The translations under genes and the position numbers were made by a program. Below the pieces are notes generated by a model. It was not told the DNA's origin. It saw nothing but the letters and a program-made list of their open reading frames with translations, and did no database searches. Shown here piece after piece: positions 55,221-64,000 of a DNA stretch of 64,000 nt. Each line of letters opens with the position of its first letter. The first letter of the stretch is position 1. This DNA comes from Clusia tigrina (taxonomy: Eukaryota; Arthropoda; Insecta; Diptera; Clusiidae): contig OV050030.1 of NCBI GenBank assembly GCA_920105625.2, positions 161,333,863 to 161,397,862 of the forward strand, in the 5' to 3' direction.

Positions 55221-57260
55221 CTCAGCACAAAGCCTAGGGAAAAAGGTCCCTTATATAGTTAAATATTAATAGTTCCCGCCGATACCTAGAACCGTATCCC
55301 ATTGGTTAAAATCGGATTTCTGACTGCTTTGTAGTTATATAAGGACTTTAGTTTCTAGGCGTAGTTTTAACGCATTATAAAGGAGCCAATGCAGTTTATG
55401 CGCTTTGAGTGTAATTTGGAATTTCTTAGCTTCGATTTGCTGTCTCAAAGTCAAACGCTCATCTTAGTGGAAACCTAAATATTTTATGATATTCTCTTTG
55501 CGGAATTTTTATATTCTCTGTAGGTGGATATTTATTTTTTGGACAACTTTTTTACGACAAGAGTTAGAGCTTAGTTTTGCTGTGTGGACGGGCAAAAGTT
55601 GAAGTTGTTAGATTTATGTAAGTTGAATATCGTATATATAGATTAGATACAATAAGGGGCCCAGCGTGCTTCCCTGTGGTACTCCAGCACCAATCTTGTA
55701 GTCGTTGATTCAATAGTTTAAGTAGTTGGTGATATATATACGTTTTTTATTTGTATTTTTTCCTTGAATATTGCTGTGCAATAATTTTTAATCTCTAGGG
55801 CAGAATGTATTTCTGATCTATTCCCCCAGTCCCATCCTTTTTTCTGCAGCCAAATGTTATGAGATTATATTATAAGTCTGGAATCATGGTGCAATTTTCC
55901 CAATATTGGTTTAAAAATTGCTTAGAGAGCGTTGGAATGAGACTAATAGGCCTGTAATAGGACAGACGCGTTTGCCAAGTTTAGGTATCATGATTGGTAA
56001 GGTCTTTCAATCTATCGGATAATATACCAGTTTGAGTGTGATAAGTTCCCTGACCGCATTTTCTGCAAGCTCGATAATCATCTTGATTGTTATGAGCTGC
56101 CTTTTTTCGATTAAATTGCTGGTTCATTAGTTTAGTAACATCTCTGGTTTTCTTTTGTGGTCTATGTAGTAACTTGACTAATCAGTGGTGAGAGTGTGAC
56201 TTTCGTGTTTGTTGAATTTTGGCTGAAAACCGTTATTTAGATATCCACATTAGAGCTATCTTTTCTGCATCAGATCTGCCCCAATTAGAGCTATAAGTAA
56301 TTAGGGTGACTCGAACTATATAGGTCTTTTCACTTTCTTGTCGCTTTCCATAACGAATAGTCAGTTGTAGTTTAGGAGGATAAGTTCTGGAAGTAGTAAT
56401 GAAAATATTTTTCCTTCTCATGTTTTTTACCTGCATAGATTAATTGACATAATATTTTTGTGATAGCAAAAGACAATAAATCTGGTTTTATCTTCCTATT
56501 GGTTGACCAATATGTCAGTTCCGCAGTGTTTAAATGCCAGTAGTTGTTCGCTTCTGGGAGTCAAAGTCAGATACATGAATCAAAATCAGGCTACCTGAGT
56601 GTGGCTGACTCATAGACTGAACCATCACAACTAACTCCAAAGACTACACTACACACAATGTAACTATTTTAAAATCGTAATGTAAATAAAAAATAATTAC
56701 ACATATCTTTAGGGTGCAATAATTGTAATAAATTAAAATTAGTAGCATGTAAACATTTACGTTGCACGATTACCTACTTAACTGCCAAACGTGCTCTTAG
56801 CATTTTGCAATCAGTAGGTCGATCAATTATTGTATTACTCAACATTCACGTAACTGGAGCAGCATACAAATTTAAAATTTAAAATAGTTTATTAAGCAGG
56901 GACAAATAGTTTATAAATTAATTCTATGTTGTTCCAAAAGCGTTTAGCGTACTTTACTGGTAGCTCAACAGCGCCTAGAGGATTAGGAGAAGTTGAGAGA
57001 AGGGAAGAACTATTGGCAGCTCATTAGCGCCTTGTATGACACAATCGTTAACGATTCAAAGCAGGATTCACGGAGCGGTTTACGGACCTAAACTTTTTTC
57101 CGGTAGGATGATAGAAAAAGTAGAGATAAGCTCTACCAGCACACATCTATTTTCTTTATTGACCGTAAATCACAGTCAGCATTCTTAGCGTTAAGGTCAC
57201 CGCCAGCAATAGAACGACCCGCAAGAGTTCTTAAGTACTGGTTGTATTGGTTACCAGTGA
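55221..57260 (-). pseudogene. Jockey-type ORF2 relic (element H)
   Basis: From right to left: endonuclease (QYLRTLAGRSIAGGDLNAKN at 57240-57185); an LTR-like insertion; more endonuclease (AELTYWSTNRKIKPDLLSFA at 56545-56480); a linker (LQLTIRYGKRQESEKT, NWGRSDAEK at 56370-56260); and RT (GVPQGSTLGPL near 55670, FA then a break where FADD is expected, KYLGF near 55475, KFQITLKAHKLHWLL, LETKVLI, YKAVRNPILTNGI near 55320). It ends near 55265. Many stops and shifts. The errantivirus lies at its 3' side. Confidence 0.72.
56570..57095 (+). mobile_element. LTR-like insertion in element H (partner of 3480-3997)
   Basis: It separates two parts of the H endonuclease (GGDLNAK and TYW). In plus orientation it aligns with the minus-strand reading of 3480-3997: ATGAATCAAAATCAGGCTACC at the start, CAGTAGGTCGATCAATTATT, CACGTAACTGGAGCA, and TGGTAGCTCAACAGCGCC followed by TTGGCAGCTCATTAGCGCC. 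AATAAAATTAGT-type signals are present. Ends are approximate and no duplication was fixed. Confidence 0.55.
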
Positions 57261-58060
57261 CTTAGTATACTGATCGCATTATATTGTTTTAAGGTAAATT
57301 GTTGGTATTGGAGGTGGAAGAAGTCTGTTAATAGAAGAGTTTTGACACAATGCTGGGAGCGATCGAGAGACACTAATATTGATTATCCAAATAACTTGTA
57401 CTAGCTTTCGGCGTTGTGTAGAATTAAAGCTGTTGATAGCCAGGACACTTCCAAATGTGTATATAATAAAGAACTTCGACCCACTTCGAAAGGGTTTGCT
57501 GATTTGCTGTAATAACAGATACATTTTAATTTTTGAATCTTTAATTATGAACGTTTTAATCTGCTTTATCTCGACTGTCCACTGTATTCCATCAGCTTTA
57601 CCTGCCGATTTTACTTCACCTTCATATGTATAGCAATGGGTATGCATCGAGGTAGAGTATACTTAGTATTTCGACAGTGGATCACCAAAACAAATTTGAA
57701 TTGACAATACAATCTACTCTAATGTTTGGTGTTGTTACAGTTTATTTCGTACCCCTAAAGGCGGATAGCGGCACCGGCAGTATTTTGCCCTCAGCGCAGA
57801 TGCTCACTTGGACGAATAGTCCAAAGATCCTTTGTTTTGCTCGCGAACACATTGCCGCGAAGAGAAAAGAAAAACTTTGAGGTGCACTTCAATTCTGATT
57901 TTATTCTTGGGTTAGTACCAGCGATCGATACAGAACCACATTTAACACAAAACCCTAACGCAGCAATAAACAGTATGATACCAACACAGCATAACAACGA
58001 CATCACATTCAAGCAACCTCTATAGAGATAAGTGACTTGAGAGGAGCAATTACCGTGTCA
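57261..58060. other. Unassigned; one short signal-peptide-like minus ORF
   Basis: A minus-strand frame 58012-57791 (73 codons) starts with a hydrophobic stretch like a signal peptide (MNVMSLLCCVGIILFIAALG) followed by Cys and basic residues. Another frame at 57647-57279 may overlap the decayed upstream endonuclease of H. I recognise no family. A small secreted-protein exon is possible but weak. Confidence 0.25.
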
Positions 58061-58625
58061 GCGTCTCTGTAGACGTCTCCGTCGTTGCCGCTCTCGATTT
58101 GGTAGCTCTGCTGCCTTGTCTATGCCTATATCTACCCCTGTCTGCCTCGGTCGACGTCTCAGTCGGCGTCGCAGCCTCTGTCAGCGTCTCAGTAGGCGTC
58201 TCAGTCGCTTCCGCTGTCGATTGGGGGGGTCAGCTGCCTTCTCTATGCCTATATCTAAATATCTGTCTCAGTCGGCGTCTCAGTAGGCGTCGCAGCCTCT
58301 GTCAGCGTCTCTGTAGGCGTCTCAGTCGCTCCCGCTTTGGATTGGGGGTCTGCTGCCTTCTCTATGCCTGAATCTACACCAATCTGCGTCAGTCGGGGTC
58401 GCAGCCTCAGTCAGCATTTATGTAGGCATCTTAGTCGCTGCCGCTGTCTATTGGTGGGTCTGCTGCCTTCTCTATGCCTATATCTACCCCTATCTGCCTC
58501 AGTCGGCGTCGAAGCCTTTTTCAGCGTGTCTGTAGGCGTCTCTGAAAGCGTCTCAATATCTGCTGCTATCGATTGGGGGGGGTCTGTTGCCTTCTGTATG
58601 CTTATATCTCCACCTATCTGCCTCA
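58060..58625. repeat. Minisatellite, about five units of 112-125 bp
   Basis: Units are marked by GATTGGGGG..TCTGCTGCCTTC and CTATGCCTATATCTA near 58094, 58219, 58338, 58449 and 58570. Between them lie shorter repeats of GGCGTCTCAGTCG/GCGTCGCAGCC. The Ser/Val/Leu-rich frames in it (58099-58371, 58337-58690) are read-through of the repeat, not genes. Confidence 0.85.
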
Positions 58626-58627
58626 GC

Positions 58628-58660
58628 TGGGTGGACAGTCAGCTGTTGACTGTCCACCCA
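58628..58660. repeat. Perfect 14-bp inverted repeat at minisatellite/endonuclease junction
   Basis: TGGGTGGACAGTCA (58628-58641) and its exact complement TGACTGTCCACCCA (58647-58660) surround GCTGT. The right arm is the start of the endonuclease fragment that follows, so the left arm is an inverted copy of it. Confidence 0.85.
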
Positions 58661-59207
58661 AACATAAAAGATCAATCCATGGACTATTGAAAATCATAAG
58701 GAAGCCGTTACATAACTGGAGGAGAATATAATGCTAAAATCTCCAGATGGGGCTCTGGACTGACAAACGCGAAAGACCCCCAACTACTAGACGTCATAAA
58801 AGAAAATAATTGTCGCTTTATTAGTACGGGTTAGCCAACTTACTGGCCAGCAGACGTCAACAAATTATCTGACTTAATTGACTTCTACGTTACAAAAAAC
58901 ATATTGCACGAACACTTAGAAATAAAAACATGTTTAGATTTGTCATCAGACCATTTTCCAATCCAATTGACCCTAGACCCTACAAAACAAACTATAACAA
59001 ATTTCTCGAATTGATAGAAAATAACATCACAACAAATATTTCAATAAAATCAAATAAAGAAATTGACACAGCAATAGCATACTTAAATGACAACATCGTC
59101 AAAGCAGCAAATCAGTCAACCCCAATTCTAAGCCCATCACAAATTACTACTGTCCCAGCTCACATTAATTATAAAATAGGACAAAAGGAAAATCATGTTG
59201 GGAGCTA
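58648..59207 (+). pseudogene. Jockey-type endonuclease and linker fragment (element I)
   Basis: Translation reads GSRYITGGEYNAKISRWGSG, PTYWPADVNKLSDLIDFYVT, HLEIKTCLDLSSDHFPI, with a stop before PTYW. After a shift, the frame 58930-59208 has the linker (NYNKFLELIENNITTNIS, IDTAIAYLNDNIVKAANQST). A GGEYNAK replaces GGDYNAK, losing a catalytic-type Asp. No gag or RT is attached, so this is an internal fragment bounded by the hairpin on the left and the next element on the right. Confidence 0.75.
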
Positions 59208-59209
59208 AA

Positions 59210-61387
59210 CTGATAATGTCCGCTAAGACCCAAGTAGCTATTAGATTTTATGATTAATAAAATAGTAAACGTGCATAGCCCTAAGTTGCACGTATAAAAT
59301 AATAAAAATGTTATTATTAAGTAAAAGTCGATTGCATGCTTTTAGGTGCGAGCATTTGACAATTGAACTGCAATGAACTTTTACAACTGACTGGTCAGCA
59401 CTTTCTCAAAAGTGTGCCACTCAATGATTGGATTGGTAAACAACTGCAGAATGTGCAAATCAAAGAGTAGCGCGTTTCAACTCGCGCGATAAGAACCAAA
59501 CTGGTCTCAGGCTGCTGACAAGCGCATAGTTAATGTCCCGCAGTGTGTAATAATTTGTTGAGAATACACACATAAACCCCAAATTAATTTGCGCAGCCGG
59601 TAGGATAAGGACCTACCGTCCCAGGAGCTTATAGGAATAATCTCGGAGGAAACCCGGGATTGGTAGAAAAAAACATCTTGCGAACAGGAAAGATAAACCT
59701 GCAACAAAACCAGCATCATCATTAACAAGGCGCGAACATCGGACAGAGGAACAATGAAGGGAGCGATCGAAAACTGTAAGTATTAATTGTATTAATTGTA
59801 GCGTAGTCGTAGATCGGACGGTCTATGTATGTCGTCTTAGTTGTGAGGATTTGTGCTTGTTTTTTCGTTAGGGACATTTTTGAATACACATTTTTCCCAT
59901 TTAATTACACACAATTAAATACCATGAGTTTAGAGTATTAGGAAAAATATAAATACTCTCATTACATTACGCATACATTACGGGCTAATTTTTCAATATG
60001 GATTCAAATTACCGGGAATGAATCATGCCAATTTCGGGTTTGGCGAACATATAGCTATTTTATATGAATTTTTGGGAACATTAAATATAGTGAAAGAACA
60101 TTTGGAGTTGGGCGAACATGTAAGGATACAAAAGAGGAAGTCAAGGAGGATCTGCGAGGAAGTCAAGAACCAATTTGCATTGATGGAGGGACTTAATGGA
60201 CGCCAGTAGATAGCGGATGTGGAACTTGTAATGGAAAGTAAGTAAAGGAAGAATATACGAGTATATAAAGAGAGAATTTACGGTGAAATTTTGTTTAATG
60301 AATCCTTAGATTTAGAAATCGGATTGTTATCGGTTTGGTACATTTATTTGAAACGATCACAAATAAAAAAAAAAAATTTTTTTAGTTGAAGTGATTTTTT
60401 TTTTTGTAGAAAAAAATTAGTAGTTATAATAAGATTATGGTGTGATTCGATGCAATAATAAAGTAATATTAAAGAATCATTGAAGGCTCAGGAAGCAGTG
60501 ATTAAGGGGAACCAGATGTTGGACCCTAATTGTGAAAAGACCACAAACGGGCGGTATAGAAAAAATGGGTGAGCTACTGCCTATGTTTTCGGGCGTGCAG
60601 CTGTATGATGAGAGAACTGAGAACAGGCGCTTCCAAGAAAGATGTGAGCTAGCACAACAGATTATCGCAGGGGCAGACGGGGAACACTTAATAAAGTGTA
60701 TTAGGCAAAGGACCACAGGTGATGCGTTTCATTTACTAGCGCATAGCTCAGTAAGCACATTGTCGAATGTGTTTGCACTTTTAGACAGAACATTGCTGAG
60801 GTGGAATGCAACAGGTAGTTTCCAGGAAACATCGCAGCAAGGCTCAAGTAGAACCGGCTATGATTTCTGAATTCAAGCAGCCCTAATAAATAGGGATTTT
60901 TCAAATTGCACACTTAATCTAAGGTCTCTTCCGCTGAAGTCCCAATCCAACACCGAACGACAACAGGTGGAATCTGCTGGACTAACACGCCTGCAGAGGC
61001 TGGTGCAGTACAACCACGGAACACACGAGATGTCGGTAGATTTCTGGGCCAATTTTCGCAACAAAGAGGCTAATGATTCCTGACAGATTCCAGCCAAGAC
61101 AACCCATTTGCTCATTCTGCAGTAAGCCAGGTCATAAGGGTCACATGCAAAAACATGCTCTACTGTATGGAATGCCAAACATATGGTCATGAGGCAAATC
61201 GACATTGACTAAAGGCACATAATTGGATCAGAATATGAGACAGCCAGCGACTTGGCGCCCGGATCCGCCCGGGAGAGATGGTGGAAATAATTTCAAAAGA
61301 CCAACAGTTAATTCCATGGAAGGAATTATTCAAGGAAAGAATCCCTTCAACACTGAAAGTAGTCAGCAGCGACCAAATTTGTGTGTG
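59210..61387 (+). mobile_element. Gypsy-type LTR element J, 3'-truncated (LTR, PBS, gag)
   Basis: An LTR-like region ends at AATTAAT (59588), directly before a PBS-like TTGCGCAGCCGGTAGGAT (59589-59606), close to the errantivirus PBS. A leader and decayed gag follow. Pol and the 3' LTR are missing, cut by the tail of element K at 61388. The 5' LTR border is not defined. Confidence 0.6.
60018..61210 (+). pseudogene. Element J gag with two zinc-knuckle remnants
   Basis: A first frame (60018-60209) is helical and charged. The second (60532-60870) reads LPMFSGVQLYDERTENRRFQ, ELAQQIIAGADGEHLIKCIR, TLSNVFALLDRTLLRW, a capsid-like region. After stops, two knuckles follow: CSFCSKPGHKGHMQ (61109 on; the fourth ligand is Gln instead of Cys) and CMECQTYGHEANRH (last ligand His). 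Unlike the errantivirus gag, this type has knuckles. Frameshifts or stops lie near 60210-60530 and 60870. Confidence 0.65.
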
Positions 61388-61634
61388 TTTTTTTTTTAAA
61401 TTTAATTTAATTTATGTAATCATACAATAAGTTTTAAGAACTTATGCTGTACATATAACTTAGCCACAATTGTAACTTAAATTAAAAACTTAAAGCTAAA
61501 ATTTAAATTAAAATTAATACTATTGACAATTATTTAGAAAATAACAAACAAATATAACAAAAAACAAGAAAAATATATAAAAAATAAAAAAAGAGGGTAG
61601 TAGAACTTACAAGGAAAAGAGAAGAAATAAAGCG
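61388..61634 (-). other. Element K 3' UTR and A tail
   Basis: AT-rich 3' UTR. The T-run at 61388-61397 would be the A tail on the coding strand and marks the junction with element J. Confidence 0.7.
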
Positions 61635-62140
61635 TCAGGAGTTACTATGAAAATAAAGATAAATAAGATGCTTGAAGTTGTTGTGACTCACAATATTTTT
61701 TAAATCATTAGGTAATGCGTTCCACAGTCTAGTGGTGCCAACGAAAAGCATTCTAGCCGAGTTTCGGAACGTGAAACTCGGTATAATGAGATTATTGCAA
61801 CGATTCGACAGGCTGAAGCGCAACTTGTCATAAAGGTATAGCGGAGCCTTAAAGTATATTAATTTATGCTTAAATATACAATTTCTTGCCTTTAAATAGC
61901 TCTCAATATCGCAATCCAGAATCATTTTACTCCAAGATGAGATATGGTCAAATTTGCGCAAGCCATACACATAACGAATAGCATTATTGAAAGACACTCG
62001 TAGCTTTTATAAAGACCGAGAGTCCAAACCAATATACACCACCGTAGAGTAGGTAATAATAGGCACAAGAAATTGCACAACCAACCTGCGCCTTGTTTCA
62101 ACGGTAGTAAATCGAGGCAGTCATCCTCAAACAGCACAGA
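61635..62140 (-). pseudogene. Element K ORF2, C-terminal domain
   Basis: After the shift the text RFTTVETRRRLVVQFLVPII and YSTVVYIGLDSRSL leads through one stop into 61997-61635 (SFNNAIRYVYGLRKFDHISS, CIFKHKLIYFKAPLYLYDKL, TTRLWNALPNDLKNI). The NAxRY and LWNALP motifs are typical of CR1/L2-type ORF2 tails and are not seen in the Jockey elements A, B and C. Confidence 0.85.
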
Positions 62141-62141
62141 T

Positions 62142-63227
62142 TCATATACATTCTGCAAACCACATGGTTGATATGGTCTTGTTAACAAGTGTAAGGCGGC
62201 AACCAGCAATAAACATCGGAGGGATCTCAGTAAAAAGTATATTGTCTTTGTAAATAGGCAGAACAAAAGATTTCGCCGGATTTAGACACAGATCATTGCT
62301 ACGAGCCCAACCACTAAGAATATCAAGGTCCTCATTAAGTCTACAAACCAGATCATCCATAAGGCCTACCCTGCGTGACAGATATAACTGAATGTCATCG
62401 GCATAAGTATTCATCACTCCATTACAGTCAAGTGAAAAAATGTCATTGATGAACATACTGAAAAGCAGTGGTCCAAGAATTGAACCTTGTGGGACCCCAG
62501 AAAAAACTGGTGTACAATCAGAGAAGATATCACCAATCTTCACTCGCTGAGATCTACCACTCAAATAGCTCGTCATAAGCAGCAAGGCATTGCCAGAAAA
62601 ACCAAAATAAGTCTTTAACTTAAAACATAATAGTCTATGGTTGACACTATCGAAAGCCTTAGAAAAGTCCAATAAACAGAGTAGAGTTACTTGGTCATCA
62701 TCAAATGAAATTCGAATATCATCAACAACTTTCAGCATAGCAGTCGAACAGCTATGACCCTTACGAAAACCAGACTGTAGTGGTGACAGCAGCTTAAACT
62801 CATTCAGATGTCGAGATATCTGATCAGCCATAAGCGACTCACACACCTTAGAAAGGCATGAGAGCAAACTAATGGGCCGAAAATCACCAGTAGCAGCGGC
62901 AGATACCTTTTTTGCAACCGGCACAACAGTCGCTAATTTCCATAGACTTGGGAAGCACGAAGTGGTAAAACAGTGATTTATAATGTGAGTTAATGGACTC
63001 AAGACAAACGGAATAATTAATTTTATAAACCTAATAAAGACTCCATCAGGACCTACAGCGTTAGATTTTATCCGCATTATCCCTCCGTGTACATCACACT
63101 CACCAACTGCATGAAACTCAAATGAACTTTGACAGACAAGTCCATCAACCACAGACAGCTCACACTCACTAGAATTCTCAGGGGGAAACCCATTCAGGAA
63201 AGGATTATTTAATTCATTCGGTTCCAC
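62142..63227 (-). pseudogene. Element K ORF2, reverse transcriptase part
   Basis: 361 codons with the whole RT core: NAVGPDGVFIRFIK, FPSLWKLATVVPVAKK, DFRPISLLSCLSKVCESLM, LSPLQSGFRKGHSC, LLCLLDFSKAFDSVNH, GVPQGSILGPLLFSMFINDI, YADD (in MNTYADDIQLYL) and LNPAKSFVLPI. The catalytic pair is intact. The start at 63227 is only the first ATG after a frameshift. The end shifts frame after ISTM near 62150. Confidence 0.9.
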
Positions 63228-63369
63228 TAAACAATCAGTACTATCCTTGCCATGAATAATTTAGATTCCTCCATAATTGCTTAGATGGAAGAGATGCATC
63301 AAGCTTAGAGGAGAAATAATTTTTCTTTGCTAGCCTCACAGCAGCTACAACCTCATTACGAGCCAGCCT

Positions 63370-64000
63370 TTAAGAATCCCAACTCTGATCGGTTGAAAAT
63401 TTTCTCCATCTAACATGCAACCTGTTCCTTTTCTTAAGATGCTGCTTCACTAGCGCGTCAAACCAAGGACACGCTTTGTTTTTTACTTGAATAGTGCGAA
63501 TCGGGACATATGTGTTGAAAACATCACAGATCCGACTCACAAAACCATTCAGCTTCTGATCAATGCCGCTAGAAAACCAGCAGTCGTCCCATCTTAGTTG
63601 GGAAAGCTCCCTAAACAAAGAAGTCAAGTCAATGGACTTATAATCACGATAGGAGATAGAGGTAGTATTAATTTTTCGACCAATATTAATATTTAGTGTA
63701 CAGAATATCAAGTTATGATCAGAAATAAAAGTGAGCTGATCAAAGATAAATAGCATTGATATGTCAGATATAATACAGAGGTCAAGTAAGCTAGGACCAG
63801 CATTATTTGCAAATCTAGTTGGCATGATGAAGTTCACAACAGAGAAGCCAGACGCACTAATAAGGTCACGAAGTTTACCCGAAACAGCATCAGCAGAGAG
63901 CAGATTTACATTAAAATCCCCACACACAATATAGTAGTCATAGTCAATTAACCGCAACGACGAATCAGAGAAAAACGGCTGAAGACTGTGACATTTATTA
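63370..64000 (-). pseudogene. Element K ORF2, endonuclease part (partial at window edge)
   Basis: The frame comes in from the right edge. It holds YYIVCGDFNVNLLS (GDFN catalytic motif), LLDLCIISD and FISDHNLIFCTL (the SDH motif), then the helical linker (PWFDALVKQHLKKRNRLHVR). It ends in TAA at 63370, after which the same frame goes on (RLARNEVVAAVRLAKKNYF), so the stop is premature. All visible endonuclease motifs are kept. Confidence 0.87.

Larger units (their letters stand above)
61388..64000 (-). mobile_element. CR1-like (Jockey group) non-LTR element K, runs off right edge
   Basis: From the right edge to the left: endonuclease, RT, C-terminal domain, 3' UTR and a T-run (61388-61397, an A tail on the coding strand). 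ORF2 is interrupted by a stop at 63370, a frameshift near 63240 and shifts near 62150 and 62010. The 5' end lies outside the window. Confidence 0.88.

Noticed and set aside
58099..58690. Ser/Val/Leu-rich plus-strand frames
   Set aside because: They are read-through of a minisatellite with GC-rich units.
1..64000. A host single-copy gene hidden among the repeats
   Set aside because: No exon-like frame with a recognisable host domain was seen; all convincing protein matches are to mobile elements.

Overview
The window is AT-rich animal DNA with no host gene I can recognise. It is a dense, nested graveyard of transposable elements. Jockey-clade, LOA/I-like and CR1-like non-LTR retrotransposons, several LTR elements, a mariner relic, fold-back elements and one fresh-looking env-bearing errantivirus point to an insect, most likely a higher fly (Diptera). 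That is an inference from element types only. I saw no rRNA gene, intact tRNA or CRISPR array.

Left part (1-12.5 kb): a decayed Jockey-type gag (about 460-1265); a 180-bp hairpin element (1297-1476); a half fold-back element with a tRNA-like pol III promoter (1482-1859); an LTR-like repeat (3480-3997); a Ty3/Gypsy pol with two frameshifts (4997-7844) and probable 3' LTR; and a minus-strand Jockey-type element (about 8440-11900) split by a 418-bp insertion with a 6-bp target duplication.

Centre-left (12.5-23 kb): a clear nest. Non-LTR element A1 lies between two arms of a fold-back element. A1 is interrupted in gag by a 1458-bp solo LTR (12854-14311) and in its 3' UTR by a full-length non-LTR element B (17978-22772) with poly(A) tail and 10-bp target duplication. 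A1 also carries an LTR-tail-like segment between its ORFs, shared with copy A3 (42468-46310, opposite strand).

Centre (23-47 kb): an unrecognised minus-strand coding remnant; Jockey and LOA/I-type relics; a pol-deleted Gypsy-type element with both LTRs, PBS, polypurine tract and TSD (31394-34186); a long LOA-type element (about 34240-38200, minus); a fold-back element; a mariner relic; another LOA relic; and A3.

Right (47-64 kb): a structurally complete errantivirus on the minus strand (47192-55214). Its 736-bp LTRs differ at one site seen, gag, pol and env are open, and a -1 slippery heptamer and an env splice acceptor are visible. It sits inside a Jockey-type element (H) that also holds an LTR-like insertion. 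Then come a GTCTC-rich minisatellite, a Jockey endonuclease fragment joined to it through a 14-bp inverted repeat, a truncated Gypsy LTR/gag element, and a CR1-like element running off the right edge.

The genes do not form a pathway. Each belongs to a selfish element encoding its own capsid, reverse transcriptase, endonuclease or integrase. Most are broken. The errantivirus is the only one whose whole gene set reads open. The layered insertions on both strands resemble pericentromeric heterochromatin or a piRNA-cluster-like locus, which is an inference.
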